Source: Arthrobacter sp. efr-133-R2A-120 (GTDB lineage: Bacteria; Actinomycetota; Actinomycetes; Actinomycetales; Micrococcaceae). From it: 64,000 bases of DNA. How positions within the stretch are numbered: the first letter of the stretch is position 1; each line of letters starts with the position of its first letter. Shown here one piece after another: positions 16,528 to 27,282 of this stretch. The DNA lies in the NCBI RefSeq assembly GCF_030209835.1, contig NZ_JARVRF010000003.1, positions 62,001-126,000 of the forward strand. Reading direction: 5' to 3'. The notes under the pieces were generated by a model that was not told where the DNA came from, searched no databases, and saw only the letters and a program-made list of their open reading frames with translations. The translations under genes and the position numbers were made by a program.

Positions 16528-19328
16528 TTGACCACTTTCGTTGCAATGGGAATCCAGCAAATTACGGCCAACACTCCGGCCAAGGCGGCCCAAAGTGCGG
16601 CATAAGGAGCGAGCAACAGGCCCAGGCCCAGCGCCCCCAGGACGCCCAGGATCAGGGCCACGGCTCCGACCAAGGCATTTTCGAAGAATCTGACCTGCCC
16701 CAGCATGTCCGGGTTCCAGCCCATGGCCCGCAGCGTGCCGAGCTGCTCGCGCCTGGCCTGGAGTTCGAAGCGACCGGTGACCAAGGTCAGCACGAGGCCC
16801 ACGAGCACCCCGGAGACCGCCAGGATGACGCTTGGCAGCGCGATGGTGGCGGAGGCGAGCCCGCTGAGGGCACTCGCTCCAGCCGCGCGCGGGATGTCGA
16901 TGAGCAAGGCGATCAGGGCACCAACGGCCGCCCCGAAGACGCCCACGGCCACGGCCAGCGCCACTGAGCTGAAACGGTGCGTGACCAGTTGGCGGTACGC
17001 GAACGTCAGCGGCGAATCCACCGCGATCAGGCGTTCATCGTGTTGGGGTTCCTGGTCGACGACGTCCCGGTGCCGCAATTGCTGGGCCGCGATGTAGGCG
17101 GCAGCGCAGTAGATGAACAGCACGGATGCGGAAACAATGACCGTAGCCAGGTTCCAGCTCAGGAGGCTCAGCGCAATGCCTGCCACGGCAACGATCCCCG
17201 CACCGATACCGAACTCCTCAAGGACCCAACTGCGGATCTTCCTTTGGGTCCAGCCCATAGCGCGGAGGATCCCCGCCTCGCTGCGTCGCTGGCGGATATA
17301 GCTGACGGTGGAAGCGCCTGTCAGGAGTGTGGCCCCGCACAGCGTCAGGAAGAGGAGGGTGATGTTGGTGCCTGTCAGGGAGCCGGAAACGGCATCGGCG
17401 GCATCCTGCCGAACCCAGGACTGCTGGACGGTGCCCAGCGCGGATTCCTTGCCGGCGTCGTCCTTCGAGTATCCGGGCACGAAGATGTTGGCGTCTTCAC
17501 GCGCGGAGCCGGCCACCACTGTGGCTTCGAGCCCCATGTCGCGGATCTGGGCCGCGAGCTTGTCGACCTCCGGTTGGGCTTGCTTCCAGTTGCCTGGCGC
17601 GCTGGCGCGGACCCGGATGGCATCGATCACGTTGGCGTTGGAATCGTAACCGCGCGCTGCGGCAAGGCCGTAGTAGTCGGTAATGGCACCGGCAGACTGG
17701 CTGACCAAGCCCGTGGCGCTCAGCGAGGGCTTGAGGCCCTTGGCCGCGGTGTCATTGCCCGAAGCGTCCTTCTGGAGCGTCATCGGGGCCGGGTCATAAC
17801 CGCCCAAGGGCAGCTTGTTGACGTCGCCCGCCGCTTTCTGGACCTGGGCGGGATCAAATGTCCCGTAGACCATCGGCAGTGGGGTAGCGGGCTTCGATCC
17901 CGTGGCAAGGTTCTCCCGGTACGAGCGCTCGTCGACCGGCTTGCGCTGGCTCTGGTCCACCATCGCCCCGAAAGCCGATTTCTCGGGAAGCTTGTTGACC
18001 GTCACCCAGTCCCCCGGTGTGGCGGACTTGCCGACGGCTCCATTCGCGGAGGTTTCGCCGTCCTTGTACTTGGGTGCCGCGGCGAAGTCGGTGCTCCACT
18101 GGGCCGGCTGGTACAGGCCTTGGCTGAAGTTGCCCGTGTTGCCGAGCAACTGGCTGTGGTCCGTGGATCCGGGCCATTCGAGGGCGAAGGGCGACTTTGA
18201 CACGAACGGCAGGTAGTCCTTGTCCAAGGAACGCGAGACAGTGCCGACGTCGTTGACGACCTTGCCCGAATCATCGATTTCCTGGATCTTGACCGAATAC
18301 TTCAGATCCAATGAGGTTCCCTGCCGGACGATCAAAGGAATGGCCTGCGAGGCATCGGTGATCTGGCCGGACAGCTTTGCCTGTTGGTACTGGGTCATGA
18401 GGGGTGCCCAGTATTTGAGCTTGACGCCCATGAAATCCGGGCCCTGTTCGAGTTCCTGTTGCGTAGGGCTCTTGGCGAAGAGTTGTTCGAAGTAGCGACC
18501 GATGGCACCGGCGTTGCGGGTGTCGGCCGGCGGAGCCTTTTGCAGCGGTGCAAGGAAGTCTCCGGCCGAGCCCAACAGGGCGCGTTCAGCTGTCGGATCG
18601 ACGGCGACGACAGACTCTGTGACCTGGGGAGCCATGGGCAGGGCCACCGAAAGGTTGAAGAGGTTGTGTTCCGAACCACCGGCAGGCGCAGGGAACTTGA
18701 TGCCGGTCTCCCCTCCCGGGCCGGCGATGCGGATGCTCTTGCCCCCGGCAGTCTGCTGCTCTATGACCTGCCCCTTGCCGAGCGTGCCTTCAGCGCTGGT
18801 CTGGAAGAGGGTTTGCTGGGACACTCCATCGGAGCTCACGGCAGTGGCCGTCAGGCGGTACTTTTTGGGCTGCGCGGGAAGGACGGACTCTGGCGCGGGC
18901 CAGTTCTTCGAGTCAGTTCCGGTCGGATCTCCAGCGGTGGCCCCACCAGCCAGCCCCGCGTTGTAGCCAAGGTAATCCATGGCATCAAGCCGCGGGGTTT
19001 CCAAGTTCTGCGTCACCCGGGAAACGAGGCTGATCGGCGCCGCGACGGACGTACCGCTCAGCCCACGGATCTTCTCGAGTTGCGGGAAGCTGATGCCGCC
19101 CTGGCCGTTCGCGATGTCCGGCTGGAGGAGCGCCCCGCCGTCCTTGGTGTCCGCGGACTTGGCCTGGACCAGGATGTCGTACAGGCCGCGTGAGTTCTCA
19201 TCCACTGTCCGGTTCAGCGCGGCCTGCGACTGGCTCTGGATGAATACGGACAAACACATGGCGACGATCAAAATGGCCGCGGTCAACAGAAGCACGCGGC
19301 TTCGGATGAACCTCTGGACGGCGTTCAT
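16524..19328 (-). CDS. ABC transporter FtsX-type permease with large extracytoplasmic domain
   Basis: 934 residues. A first membrane helix (about 13-33, LLTAAILIVAMCLSVFIQSQ) is followed by some 600 residues of extracytoplasmic domain. Four or more helices with two FtsX/MacB-type permease blocks follow; each contains an RAMGW motif (RRSEAGILRAMGWTQRKIR and REQLGTLRAMGWNPDML). The ATG at 19328 with AGGGAG upstream gives the proper N-terminus; the open frame extends 61 codons further but looks non-coding. Single-chain permeases of this kind in actinobacteria export peptides, lipoproteins or antibiotics, or act in envelope homeostasis. No linked regulator is visible. Confidence 0.88.
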   Translation of the reverse strand: MNAVQRFIRSRVLLLTAAILIVAMCLSVFIQSQSQAALNRTVDENSRGLYDILVQAKSADTKDGGALLQPDIANGQGGISFPQLEKIRGLSGTSVAAPISLVSRVTQNLETPRLDAMDYLGYNAGLAGGATAGDPTGTDSKNWPAPESVLPAQPKKYRLTATAVSSDGVSQQTLFQTSAEGTLGKGQVIEQQTAGGKSIRIAGPGGETGIKFPAPAGGSEHNLFNLSVALPMAPQVTESVVAVDPTAERALLGSAGDFLAPLQKAPPADTRNAGAIGRYFEQLFAKSPTQQELEQGPDFMGVKLKYWAPLMTQYQQAKLSGQITDASQAIPLIVRQGTSLDLKYSVKIQEIDDSGKVVNDVGTVSRSLDKDYLPFVSKSPFALEWPGSTDHSQLLGNTGNFSQGLYQPAQWSTDFAAAPKYKDGETSANGAVGKSATPGDWVTVNKLPEKSAFGAMVDQSQRKPVDERSYRENLATGSKPATPLPMVYGTFDPAQVQKAAGDVNKLPLGGYDPAPMTLQKDASGNDTAAKGLKPSLSATGLVSQSAGAITDYYGLAAARGYDSNANVIDAIRVRASAPGNWKQAQPEVDKLAAQIRDMGLEATVVAGSAREDANIFVPGYSKDDAGKESALGTVQQSWVRQDAADAVSGSLTGTNITLLFLTLCGATLLTGASTVSYIRQRRSEAGILRAMGWTQRKIRSWVLEEFGIGAGIVAVAGIALSLLSWNLATVIVSASVLFIYCAAAYIAAQQLRHRDVVDQEPQHDERLIAVDSPLTFAYRQLVTHRFSSVALAVAVGVFGAAVGALIALLIDIPRAAGASALSGLASATIALPSVILAVSGVLVGLVLTLVTGRFELQARREQLGTLRAMGWNPDMLGQVRFFENALVGAVALILGVLGALGLGLLLAPYAALWAALAGVLAVICWIPIATKVVK

Positions 19329-19538
19329 AGGGCTCCCTGAGTCCTGGATTGCGGGTGTGCACACTGCTGTCCCTGGAACCATGCCGAGGCAATAGGAATC
19401 CACCGGGTGCGTGCAAAAGATATTGGCCGGCCTGCCGCCGGTTCCGAATTTCGGACCAAGCCATTGTAGGCAGACCGGCCAATAATATGTGGCCGATGTG
19501 AACTGCGGCACACGTTTCTAGCTCAAACGGTTCGGATG

Positions 19539-21134
19539 CTAGTCCTCCAGGTCGACTTCACGAACCATGTCGGCACCGATGCCGGCCTTGATCGCTTCAA
19601 GGACCTGCTGCGGCACCGAAGTGTCGATCGTGAGCAGCGCCAGGACCTGGCCGCCTTCGCTCTGGCGGGCCACCTGCATGCCGCCGATATTGATGTTGTT
19701 CATGCCCAGGATGTGGCCGATGGTGCCGATGACACCGGGACGGTCCGCGTAGGAAACAACCACCAAGTGCTCGCTGATCGGGATTTCGACATCGTAGCCG
19801 TTGACGCCCACGAGCTTCTGGACCTGCTTGGGCCCGGTGAGCGTGCCGGCTACGGAAATCTGGGAGCCGTCGCTAAGGGCCCCGCGGATGGTCAGGACGT
19901 TGCGGTAGTCCTCGGCTTCCGGCGTCGTGATCAGGCGGGTGTTGATGCCGCGCTGCTCGGCGATGACGGGTGCGTTGACGTAGGAGACCTGCTCGGTCAC
20001 GACGTCGGCGAACACGCCCTTGAGCGCTGCCAGCTCAAGGACCTTCACGTCCAGGCTGGAGATTTCGCCCGCGACCTCGACGTCGATCTGCGTCAGGGAT
20101 GCATGGGTCAGGGCCGTGAAGATCCGGCCGAGCTTCTCGATCAGCGGGATTCCGGGGCGGACGTCGGAGGCGATCACGCCACCGGCGACGTTGACGGCAT
20201 CCGGCACGAGTTCGCCGGCGAGGGCGAGGCGCACGGACTTCGCCACGGAGACGCCGGCCTTTTCCTGGGCTTCGTCCGTGGAGGCACCCAGGTGGGGCGT
20301 CACGATGACATTGTCCATGCCGAAGAACGGAAGGTCGGTGCTCGGTTCCTTGACGAAGACGTCGATGCCTGCGCCGGCGATCTGTCCGTCTTCCAAGGCC
20401 TCGTGGAGGGCTTCCTCGTCGATCAGGCCGCCACGGGCGACATTGACCACATAGGCCGTTTCCTTCATCTTCTTGAAGGCGTCGGCGCCCAGCATGCCCA
20501 CCGTTTCCGGGGTTTTGGGCATATGGATGGTGATGAAGTCCGACTTCTCCAGCAGCTCGTCCAGGGTGACGAGCTTGACGCCGAGCTGCGCCGCGCGTGC
20601 GGAGGTGATGTAGGGGTCGTAGGCGAGGATCTCGGTCTCGAAGCCCTGCAGGCGGGCAGCCACGAGCGCTCCAATGCGTCCGAGGCCGATGATGCCGATC
20701 TTCTTCTCGAAGAGTTCGATGCCCGTGTACTTGGAGCGCTTCCACTCGCCGCCCTTCAGGGCGGAACTGGCCTGGGGAATGTGGCGGGCAAGGCTGAGGA
20801 TGTGGCCGACCGTGAGTTCGGCGGCGGACACAATGTTCGACGTCGGGGCGTTGACCACCATGACGCCGGCCTGGGTGGCGGCCTTGATGTCCACGTTGTC
20901 CAGGCCGACGCCTGCACGCGCGATGATCTTGAGGTTCTTGGCTGCGGCAATTGCCTCGGCGTCCACCTGGGTGGCTGAACGCACGAGGATGGCGTCGACG
21001 TCGACGATTGCGGAGAGCAGCTGGGACCGGTCCGCACCGTCGGTTTGGCGGATTTCGAAGTCCGGACCAAGGGCCTCGATCGTGGCGGGCGAAAGTTCCT
21101 CAGCGAGGAGTACTACTGGTTTGGTGCTAGTCAC
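19539..21134 (-). CDS. serA: D-3-phosphoglycerate dehydrogenase
   Basis: 531 residues. Catalyses the first step of serine synthesis with NAD. The N-terminal substrate/nucleotide-binding core includes RAGVGLDNVDI, the Rossmann motif GIIGLGRIGALVAARL, the catalytic ARGGLIDEEAL and the catalytic-histidine segment TPHLGASTDEAQEKAG. The ASB intervening domain and a C-terminal ACT domain (VVSYADRPGVIGTIGHILG) make it the long, serine-regulated actinobacterial type. The GTG start follows AGAGG. It lies downstream of ilvC on the same strand, separated by a strong palindrome. Confidence 0.97.
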   Translation of the reverse strand: MTSTKPVVLLAEELSPATIEALGPDFEIRQTDGADRSQLLSAIVDVDAILVRSATQVDAEAIAAAKNLKIIARAGVGLDNVDIKAATQAGVMVVNAPTSNIVSAAELTVGHILSLARHIPQASSALKGGEWKRSKYTGIELFEKKIGIIGLGRIGALVAARLQGFETEILAYDPYITSARAAQLGVKLVTLDELLEKSDFITIHMPKTPETVGMLGADAFKKMKETAYVVNVARGGLIDEEALHEALEDGQIAGAGIDVFVKEPSTDLPFFGMDNVIVTPHLGASTDEAQEKAGVSVAKSVRLALAGELVPDAVNVAGGVIASDVRPGIPLIEKLGRIFTALTHASLTQIDVEVAGEISSLDVKVLELAALKGVFADVVTEQVSYVNAPVIAEQRGINTRLITTPEAEDYRNVLTIRGALSDGSQISVAGTLTGPKQVQKLVGVNGYDVEIPISEHLVVVSYADRPGVIGTIGHILGMNNINIGGMQVARQSEGGQVLALLTIDTSVPQQVLEAIKAGIGADMVREVDLED

Positions 21135-21196
21135 CGGTGACCTCTTTAGCTCTCTTTTTCAGGTGGGGTTTTGGTGAAACGATTCTTTGACGACGA

Positions 21197-21226
21197 AGGC
21201 CGGACCCGGTATACCGGGTCCGGCCT
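21197..21226 (-). terminator. 30-bp perfect palindrome between ilvC and serA
   Basis: AGGCCGGACCCGGTA is followed by its exact reverse complement. It lies 93 bp past the ilvC stop. The minus-strand flank (TCGTCGTCAAAG) is poor in T, so it may be a factor-assisted terminator or an RNA 3'-end stabiliser. Confidence 0.6.
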
Positions 21227-21318
21227 CCATGCCGGGCGGCTTCATTTCGAGCCTATCCCGAACGGCGTTCTGTGTTGAATTGCTACGGCTCCTGCCGCGG
21301 CCTCAACGGGTGCCTTGA

Positions 21319-22413
<1,095 letters not shown>

Positions 22414-22425
22414 CTAGGACAGTGC

Positions 22426-22938
22426 CTAAGCGCTGCGCAAAGCCCTGTCACTCATGGAGCGGGATCCCCGCCCAACGGCCAAGGTGCCGGACTGCACTAT
22501 TTCGCGGATGCCGAACGGCTCAAGCACTGAAAGCAGCGCTGCGAGCTTTTCCGGGGTACCGGTTGCCTCAATGACCACCGAGTCTGTGGAAACGTCAACC
22601 ACTGAGGCACGGAACAAGTCTGCAGCTTGGGTGACCTGCAGGCGTGTCGCGGCATCCGCACGTACCTTGACCAGGATGTGGTCACGTTGCACGGAAGATT
22701 CTGAAGTCAGCTCGACAATCTTGATCACGTTGATCAGTTTGTTGAGCTGTTTGGTGACCTGCTCGATGAGGTCGCCATCGGCGTCGACGACGACGGTCAT
22801 CCGGGAAATCCCGGAAACCTCGGTGGGGCCGACGGCCAGGGAGTTGATGTTGAAGGCCCGCCGGGCGAAGAGGCTGGCCACGCGGGTCAGCACGCCGGGC
22901 TTGTCTTCGACCAGAACGGACAGTGTGTGGCGGCTCAT
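22426..22938 (-). CDS. ilvN: Acetolactate synthase small (regulatory) subunit
   Basis: 170 residues. The N-terminal ACT domain (LSVLVEDKPGVLTRVASLFA) binds valine for feedback inhibition, and the C-terminal domain contacts IlvB. The ATG at 22938 follows GAGGAGG, which overlaps the end of ilvB; the intergenic distance is 2 bp. The open frame continues upstream inside ilvB but that part is not family-like. Confidence 0.97.
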   Translation of the reverse strand: MSRHTLSVLVEDKPGVLTRVASLFARRAFNINSLAVGPTEVSGISRMTVVVDADGDLIEQVTKQLNKLINVIKIVELTSESSVQRDHILVKVRADAATRLQVTQAADLFRASVVDVSTDSVVIEATGTPEKLAALLSVLEPFGIREIVQSGTLAVGRGSRSMSDRALRSA

Positions 22939-22940
22939 GG

Positions 22941-24842
22941 CTAGTCCTCCTCTTCCCATTCCGGGGTCATGTTGCGGGCAACCTGGATCTGGTCGTTCGA
23001 GACTCCGGAGGGGACCATCGGCCACACCATGGAGTTCGGGCTGACCACGAAGTCGATGACCACGGGACGGTCATTGATTTCCAAGGCCTTCTGGATGGTG
23101 GCGTCGATGTCCTCGTCCCGCTCGCAACGGAACGCGGCACAGCCGTAAGCGTCTGCCAGCTTGACGAAGTCCGGGATACGGACGGTGTCGTGGCCGGTGT
23201 TCAGGTCGGTGTTGGAGTAGCGGCCTTCATAGAAGAGGGTCTGCCACTGGCGCACCATGCCCAGCGAGGAGTTGTTGATGATGGCAACCTTGATGGGAAT
23301 CTTGTTGATGGCGCAGGTGGCCAGTTCCTGGTTGGTCATCTGGAAGCAGCCGTCGCCGTCGATCGCCCAGACCACGCGGTCGGGTTCGCCGACCTTGGCG
23401 CCCATGGCTGCCGGCACCGCATACCCCATGGTGCCCGCACCGCCGGAATTCAGCCAGGCGTGGGGACGCTCGTACTTGATGAACTGCGCGGCCCACATCT
23501 GGTGCTGGCCAACGCCCGCAACGTAGATTCCTTCCGGACCCGTCAGCGCACCAATGCGTTCGATGACCCGTTGGGGGGCACTGAGTCCGTCTTCCGGTTC
23601 GGTCCAACCGAGGGGGTAGGTATCGCGGAGGTTGTTCAGGAACGCCCACCAACCGTCGAGGTCCGGAGTGCCGGATTGTTCGAAAGCGGTCCGGACGGCC
23701 TCGCTCAATTCCGGAATGATTTCCTTGACGGAACCCACGATCGGAACGTCTGCCACGCGGTTCTTGGAGATCTCCGCGGGGTCGATGTCCGCGTGGATGA
23801 TCTTTGCATGCGGAGCGAAGGTGCTCAGGACACCCGTCACCCGGTCATCGAAGCGCGCACCAAGGGTGATCAGCAGATCGGACTGCTGCAGTGCGGTCAC
23901 CGCGGAAACCGTGCCGTGCATGCCGGGCATGCCGACGTGCTGGGGGTGGGAATCCGGGAACGCGCCGCGGGCCATGAGTGTGGTCACCACGGGCGCTCCG
24001 GTGAGCTCCGCGAGTTCGCGCAATTCGGCCGAAGCATGCGCCTTGACCACTCCGCCACCCACGTACAGCACGGGCTTGCTTGCCGCGGCGATCAGCCGGG
24101 CAGCCTCGCGCACCTGCTTGTTGTGGCCGCGGACCACCGGACGATAGCCCGGCAAATCGATCTTGGGCGGCCAGGAGAAGGTCATGGTGCCCTGCTGGGC
24201 GTTCTTGGCGATGTCCACCAATACGGGACCGGGACGCCCGGTGCTTGCAAGGTGGAAAGCCTCGGCCATGACATGCGGAATGTCGTTGGGATCCGTCACC
24301 AGGAAGGAGTGCTTGGTGATCGGCATGGTGATGCCGACGATGTCCGCTTCCTGGAAGGCATCCGTGCCAATGACAGAAGCCGATACCTGGCCGGTGATGG
24401 CCACGAGCGGCACGGAGTCCATGTGGGCATCCATGATGGCGGTAACGAGGTTGGTGGCACCGGGGCCCGAGGTGGCGATGCAGACGCCAACCCGTCCGGT
24501 AACCATGGCGTAGCCTTGGGCTGCGTGGCCGGCTCCCTGTTCGTGACGGACCAGGACGTGATTCATCTTGGAGGCCATCAAAGGGTCATAGGTGGGGAGG
24601 ATCGCGCCACCGGGCAAACCAAAAATATCGTCCACGCCGAGTTCTTCGAGCGAGCGGACAATAGCTTCCGAGCCGGTCATCACCGTTGGGGGTACAACGT
24701 TGTTCGGCCCGAGTACAGGAGAGAGAGTTGCAGCATTGTCGACGACGGCGTCTGCCGGACGGTCGACCTTTTCCGGAGCTTTGGGGGCTCCAGCGGACTT
24801 TGCAGCCATCAGCGAGGGGCTGATCGGCGATCCTTTGCTCAT
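22941..24842 (-). CDS. ilvB: Acetolactate synthase large (catalytic) subunit
   Basis: 633-residue ThDP- and FAD-dependent enzyme that makes 2-acetolactate or 2-aceto-2-hydroxybutyrate. The catalytic glutamate lies in the N-terminal block [15 protein letters not shown]. The ThDP motif is [16 protein letters not shown] to IINNSSLGM. An N-terminal extension of about 45 residues ([20 protein letters not shown]) is typical of actinobacteria. The ATG has AAAGGAAG upstream. A valine-rich leader ORF and a terminator precede it, suggesting attenuation. It forms the ilvBN(C) operon. Confidence 0.98.
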   Translation of the reverse strand: MSKGSPISPSLMAAKSAGAPKAPEKVDRPADAVVDNAATLSPVLGPNNVVPPTVMTGSEAIVRSLEELGVDDIFGLPGGAILPTYDPLMASKMNHVLVRHEQGAGHAAQGYAMVTGRVGVCIATSGPGATNLVTAIMDAHMDSVPLVAITGQVSASVIGTDAFQEADIVGITMPITKHSFLVTDPNDIPHVMAEAFHLASTGRPGPVLVDIAKNAQQGTMTFSWPPKIDLPGYRPVVRGHNKQVREAARLIAAASKPVLYVGGGVVKAHASAELRELAELTGAPVVTTLMARGAFPDSHPQHVGMPGMHGTVSAVTALQQSDLLITLGARFDDRVTGVLSTFAPHAKIIHADIDPAEISKNRVADVPIVGSVKEIIPELSEAVRTAFEQSGTPDLDGWWAFLNNLRDTYPLGWTEPEDGLSAPQRVIERIGALTGPEGIYVAGVGQHQMWAAQFIKYERPHAWLNSGGAGTMGYAVPAAMGAKVGEPDRVVWAIDGDGCFQMTNQELATCAINKIPIKVAIINNSSLGMVRQWQTLFYEGRYSNTDLNTGHDTVRIPDFVKLADAYGCAAFRCERDEDIDATIQKALEINDRPVVIDFVVSPNSMVWPMVPSGVSNDQIQVARNMTPEWEEED

Positions 24843-24944
24843 CGGACTCTTCCTTTGGGGATCTTCAATTAGTGAAAGTTACTGCTTGGGTACTGCGTTC
24901 ATGCGGTTGTTGCTAAATGCGCCGTCCCCTGTGGGAAATAAAAA

Positions 24945-24976
24945 AACCCCTCAGCCTTGCGGCTCTTCGAGGGGTT
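24945..24976 (-). terminator. Attenuator-like terminator in the ilvB leader
   Basis: On the minus strand AACCCCTC pairs with GAGGGGTT, with an inner AGCC/GGCT stem around a GCAA loop. It is followed directly by a run of seven T and TATTT. It lies 27 bp after the leader peptide stop and about 100 bp before ilvB, the arrangement of an amino-acid attenuator. Confidence 0.85.
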
Positions 24977-25003
24977 GCGCGTGACGGTTCGTTACCAGTC
25001 GGG

Positions 25004-25072
25004 CTAGGAAGCCACGCGCTTGGTAAGTACGACAGTGCCCACGGTGGCGCCGACAGTAACGAATGCGATCAT
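25004..25072 (-). CDS. Putative 22-residue leader peptide of the ilvBNC operon
   Basis: Short ORF from ATG at 25072 to TAG at 25004. The peptide begins MIAFVTVG and ends KRVAS; six of its 22 residues are valine, with one isoleucine and one leucine, including a VV pair. It lies just upstream of a strong intrinsic terminator and the ilvB gene. In Corynebacterium glutamicum ilvBNC is attenuated through a similar leader peptide. Stalling at valine codons would favour readthrough into ilvB; the competing antiterminator fold was not resolved by eye. A loose AGAGGG lies 12 bases upstream, or the start may be leaderless. Confidence 0.65.
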   Translation of the reverse strand: MIAFVTVGATVGTVVLTKRVAS

Positions 25073-25150
25073 GCGTTCAGTGTTCCCTCTTTGTGAGATA
25101 AGTGTCAAACGGTGAAGATCTCATCTCACTATGTGGACCCCATTGTCCAC
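25073..25150 (-). promoter_or_regulatory. ilvBNC promoter region with inverted repeats
   Basis: On the minus strand a consensus TTGACA -35 is followed 18 bp later by AACACT, which would start transcription at the leader ATG. Two inverted repeats are present: GTGAGAT (25093-25099) with ATCTCAC (25123-25129), and GTGGAC (25133-25138) with GTCCAC (25145-25150). The regulators that would bind them are unknown. Confidence 0.5.
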
Positions 25151-25244
25151 GGGTTGGTCCTACCCCCACCCTCCGGCGTGAACGCCGTCCGGCCGGGGCC
25201 CCTCGGACCAGCCCTTATTAAGCCCTGCCGCATTAAGCCCTGCC

Positions 25245-25274
25245 GCCTCCAGCGGCCTTGTCACCGCTGGAGGC
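25245..25274 (-). terminator. Hairpin downstream of ilvD
   Basis: GCCTCCAGCGG and CCGCTGGAGGC form an 11-bp perfect stem with an 8-base loop, 15 bp past the ilvD stop. No T-tract follows on the minus strand. Next to it is a short direct repeat of ATTAAGCCCTGCCGC (25217-25245 region). Confidence 0.5.
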
Positions 25275-25289
25275 ATGGGGTACTTAGCG

Positions 25290-27011
25290 TCAACCGCAAT
25301 AGGCGCCTGTGGAGGCGCTGTGGACCAGCTTGGCGTACTTGGCCAGGACGCCCTTGGTGAATTTGGCCGGGAGGGGCTCCCAGCCGATCTTGCGGGACTC
25401 GAGTTCGGCTTCGTCCACCAGGAGGTCGAACGAACGGGCGGCAATGTCCACGCGGATCTTGTCGCCGTCCTTGACGAAGGCGATGGGTCCGCCGTCGACG
25501 GCTTCAGGCGCAACGTGCCCGATGCAGAGACCGGTGGTACCTCCGGAGAAGCGGCCATCGGTCAGCAGGAGAACATCCTTGCCGAGGCCCGCGCCCTTGA
25601 TGGCGCCGGTGATGGCGAGCATCTCACGCATGCCCGGGCCGCCCTTGGGACCTTCGTAACGGATCACGACGACGTCTCCGGCCTTGATCTCGCCCTTGTC
25701 CAAAGCGTCGAGTGCACCCTGCTCGCGTTCGAACACGCGCGCGGTTCCTTCGAAGACATCGGCGTCGAAGCCGGCACTCTTCACGACGGCACCTTCCGGG
25801 GCCATGGAACCGTGCAGGATGGTGATCCCGCCGGTCTTGTGGATCGGGTTGTCCAGCGCACGCAGGATCTTGCCGTCGAGATCCGGCGGGTTGATGGAGG
25901 CCAGGTTCTCGGCGAGGGTCTTGCCCGTGACCGTCAGGCAGTCGCCGTGCAGCAGGCCGGCGTCGAGCAGCGCCTTCATGATGACCGGCACGCCGCCGAT
26001 CTTGTCCACGTCGGTCATGACATAGCGGCCGAAGGGCTTCAGGTCACCCAGGTGCGGGATCTTGTCGCCGATGCGGTTGAAGTCGTCCAGGGTCAGTTCG
26101 ACCTCGGCTTCACGGGCGATCGCGAGCAGGTGCAGGACGGCGTTCGTGGAACCACCGAAGGCCATGGTGACGGCGATGGCGTTCTCGAACGCCTTCTTGG
26201 TCATGATGTCCCGGGCGGTGATGCCGAGGCGGAGCAGGTTGACCACTGCCTCGCCGGACTTGCGGGCAAAGTCATCACGACGGCGGTCTGCGGAGGGCGG
26301 GGCTGCCGAGCCCGGGAGTGACATGCCGAGGGCTTCGCCGATGCACGCCATGGTATTCGCCGTGTACATACCGCCGCAGGCGCCTTCACCCGGACAGATC
26401 GCGCGTTCGATGCGATCCAGGTCACCCTTGCTCATCTTGCCGGCAGCACACGCGCCCACGGCTTCGAAGGCGTCAATGAGGGTGACTTCCTTCTCGGAGC
26501 CGTCCTCGAGCTTGACCCAGCCCGGCATGATGGAACCGGCGTAAAGGAAGACGCTGGCGAGATCCAGGCGGGCGGCTGCCATCAGCATGCCGGGGAGGGA
26601 CTTGTCGCAACCGGCTAGCAGGACGGAACCGTCGATGCGCTCAGCCTGCATGACGGTTTCAACGGAGTCGGCAATGACTTCGCGCGAAACAAGGGAGAAG
26701 TGCATGCCTTCGTGGCCCATGGAAATGCCGTCCGAAACGGAGATGGTGCCAAACTGCATCGGGAACCCACCGCCGGCGTGAACGCCTTCCTTGGCGCCCT
26801 GGGCGAGTCGGTTCAGCGAGAGGTTGCACGGCGTAATTTCGTTCCACGAGCTCGCGACGCCGATCTGGGGCTTGGCGAAGTCGTCATCGCCCATGCCGAC
26901 GGCCCGGAACATGCCTCGCGCGGGGGCGGCATGGATGCCGTCCGTTACGACCCGGCTGCGTGGCTTGATGTCCGGCTGGTTGTCTGTCGCAATTGGGGTG
27001 TGGTCACTCAT
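25290..27011 (-). CDS. ilvD: Dihydroxy-acid dehydratase
   Basis: 573 residues. Third enzyme of valine and isoleucine synthesis; it dehydrates 2,3-dihydroxy-acids to 2-oxo acids. Iron-sulfur and active-site blocks are [25 protein letters not shown] and [17 protein letters not shown], and the C-terminal catalytic serine lies in [12 protein letters not shown]. The ATG at 27011 is used; an in-frame GTG six bases upstream is equally possible. It lies upstream of the ilvB leader on the same strand with an intervening hairpin and its own promoter region, so it is probably a separate transcript. Confidence 0.97.
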   Translation of the reverse strand: MSDHTPIATDNQPDIKPRSRVVTDGIHAAPARGMFRAVGMGDDDFAKPQIGVASSWNEITPCNLSLNRLAQGAKEGVHAGGGFPMQFGTISVSDGISMGHEGMHFSLVSREVIADSVETVMQAERIDGSVLLAGCDKSLPGMLMAAARLDLASVFLYAGSIMPGWVKLEDGSEKEVTLIDAFEAVGACAAGKMSKGDLDRIERAICPGEGACGGMYTANTMACIGEALGMSLPGSAAPPSADRRRDDFARKSGEAVVNLLRLGITARDIMTKKAFENAIAVTMAFGGSTNAVLHLLAIAREAEVELTLDDFNRIGDKIPHLGDLKPFGRYVMTDVDKIGGVPVIMKALLDAGLLHGDCLTVTGKTLAENLASINPPDLDGKILRALDNPIHKTGGITILHGSMAPEGAVVKSAGFDADVFEGTARVFEREQGALDALDKGEIKAGDVVVIRYEGPKGGPGMREMLAITGAIKGAGLGKDVLLLTDGRFSGGTTGLCIGHVAPEAVDGGPIAFVKDGDKIRVDIAARSFDLLVDEAELESRKIGWEPLPAKFTKGVLAKYAKLVHSASTGAYCG

Positions 27012-27282
27012 GGGCACGAGTCTATGACTCTTGGACTGTGGCCAACGAACATGATCAGCGGTTAACGAGAATTCAGCGCTATTTCATTCAATATTTCATT
27101 CAAATAATGGACGGTCGTCTCGATATGTGAGATATCGGTCCCATTATCGGCTGCATCTCCGGCCGACAGGATCGCGCGAGTCCTAAAGGCCGCGAATCGA
27201 TTGACTAACCTAGACAGCCTCGTGACGCGGACGTAACGTCAAATCACGACAACTGCGCCACTCGAACAGAAGGGCTCCACCC

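Noticed and set aside
22923..24872. 649-codon + strand frame opposite ilvB
   Set aside because: It is a shadow of ilvB, whose ThDP and FAD motifs on the minus strand are unmistakable.
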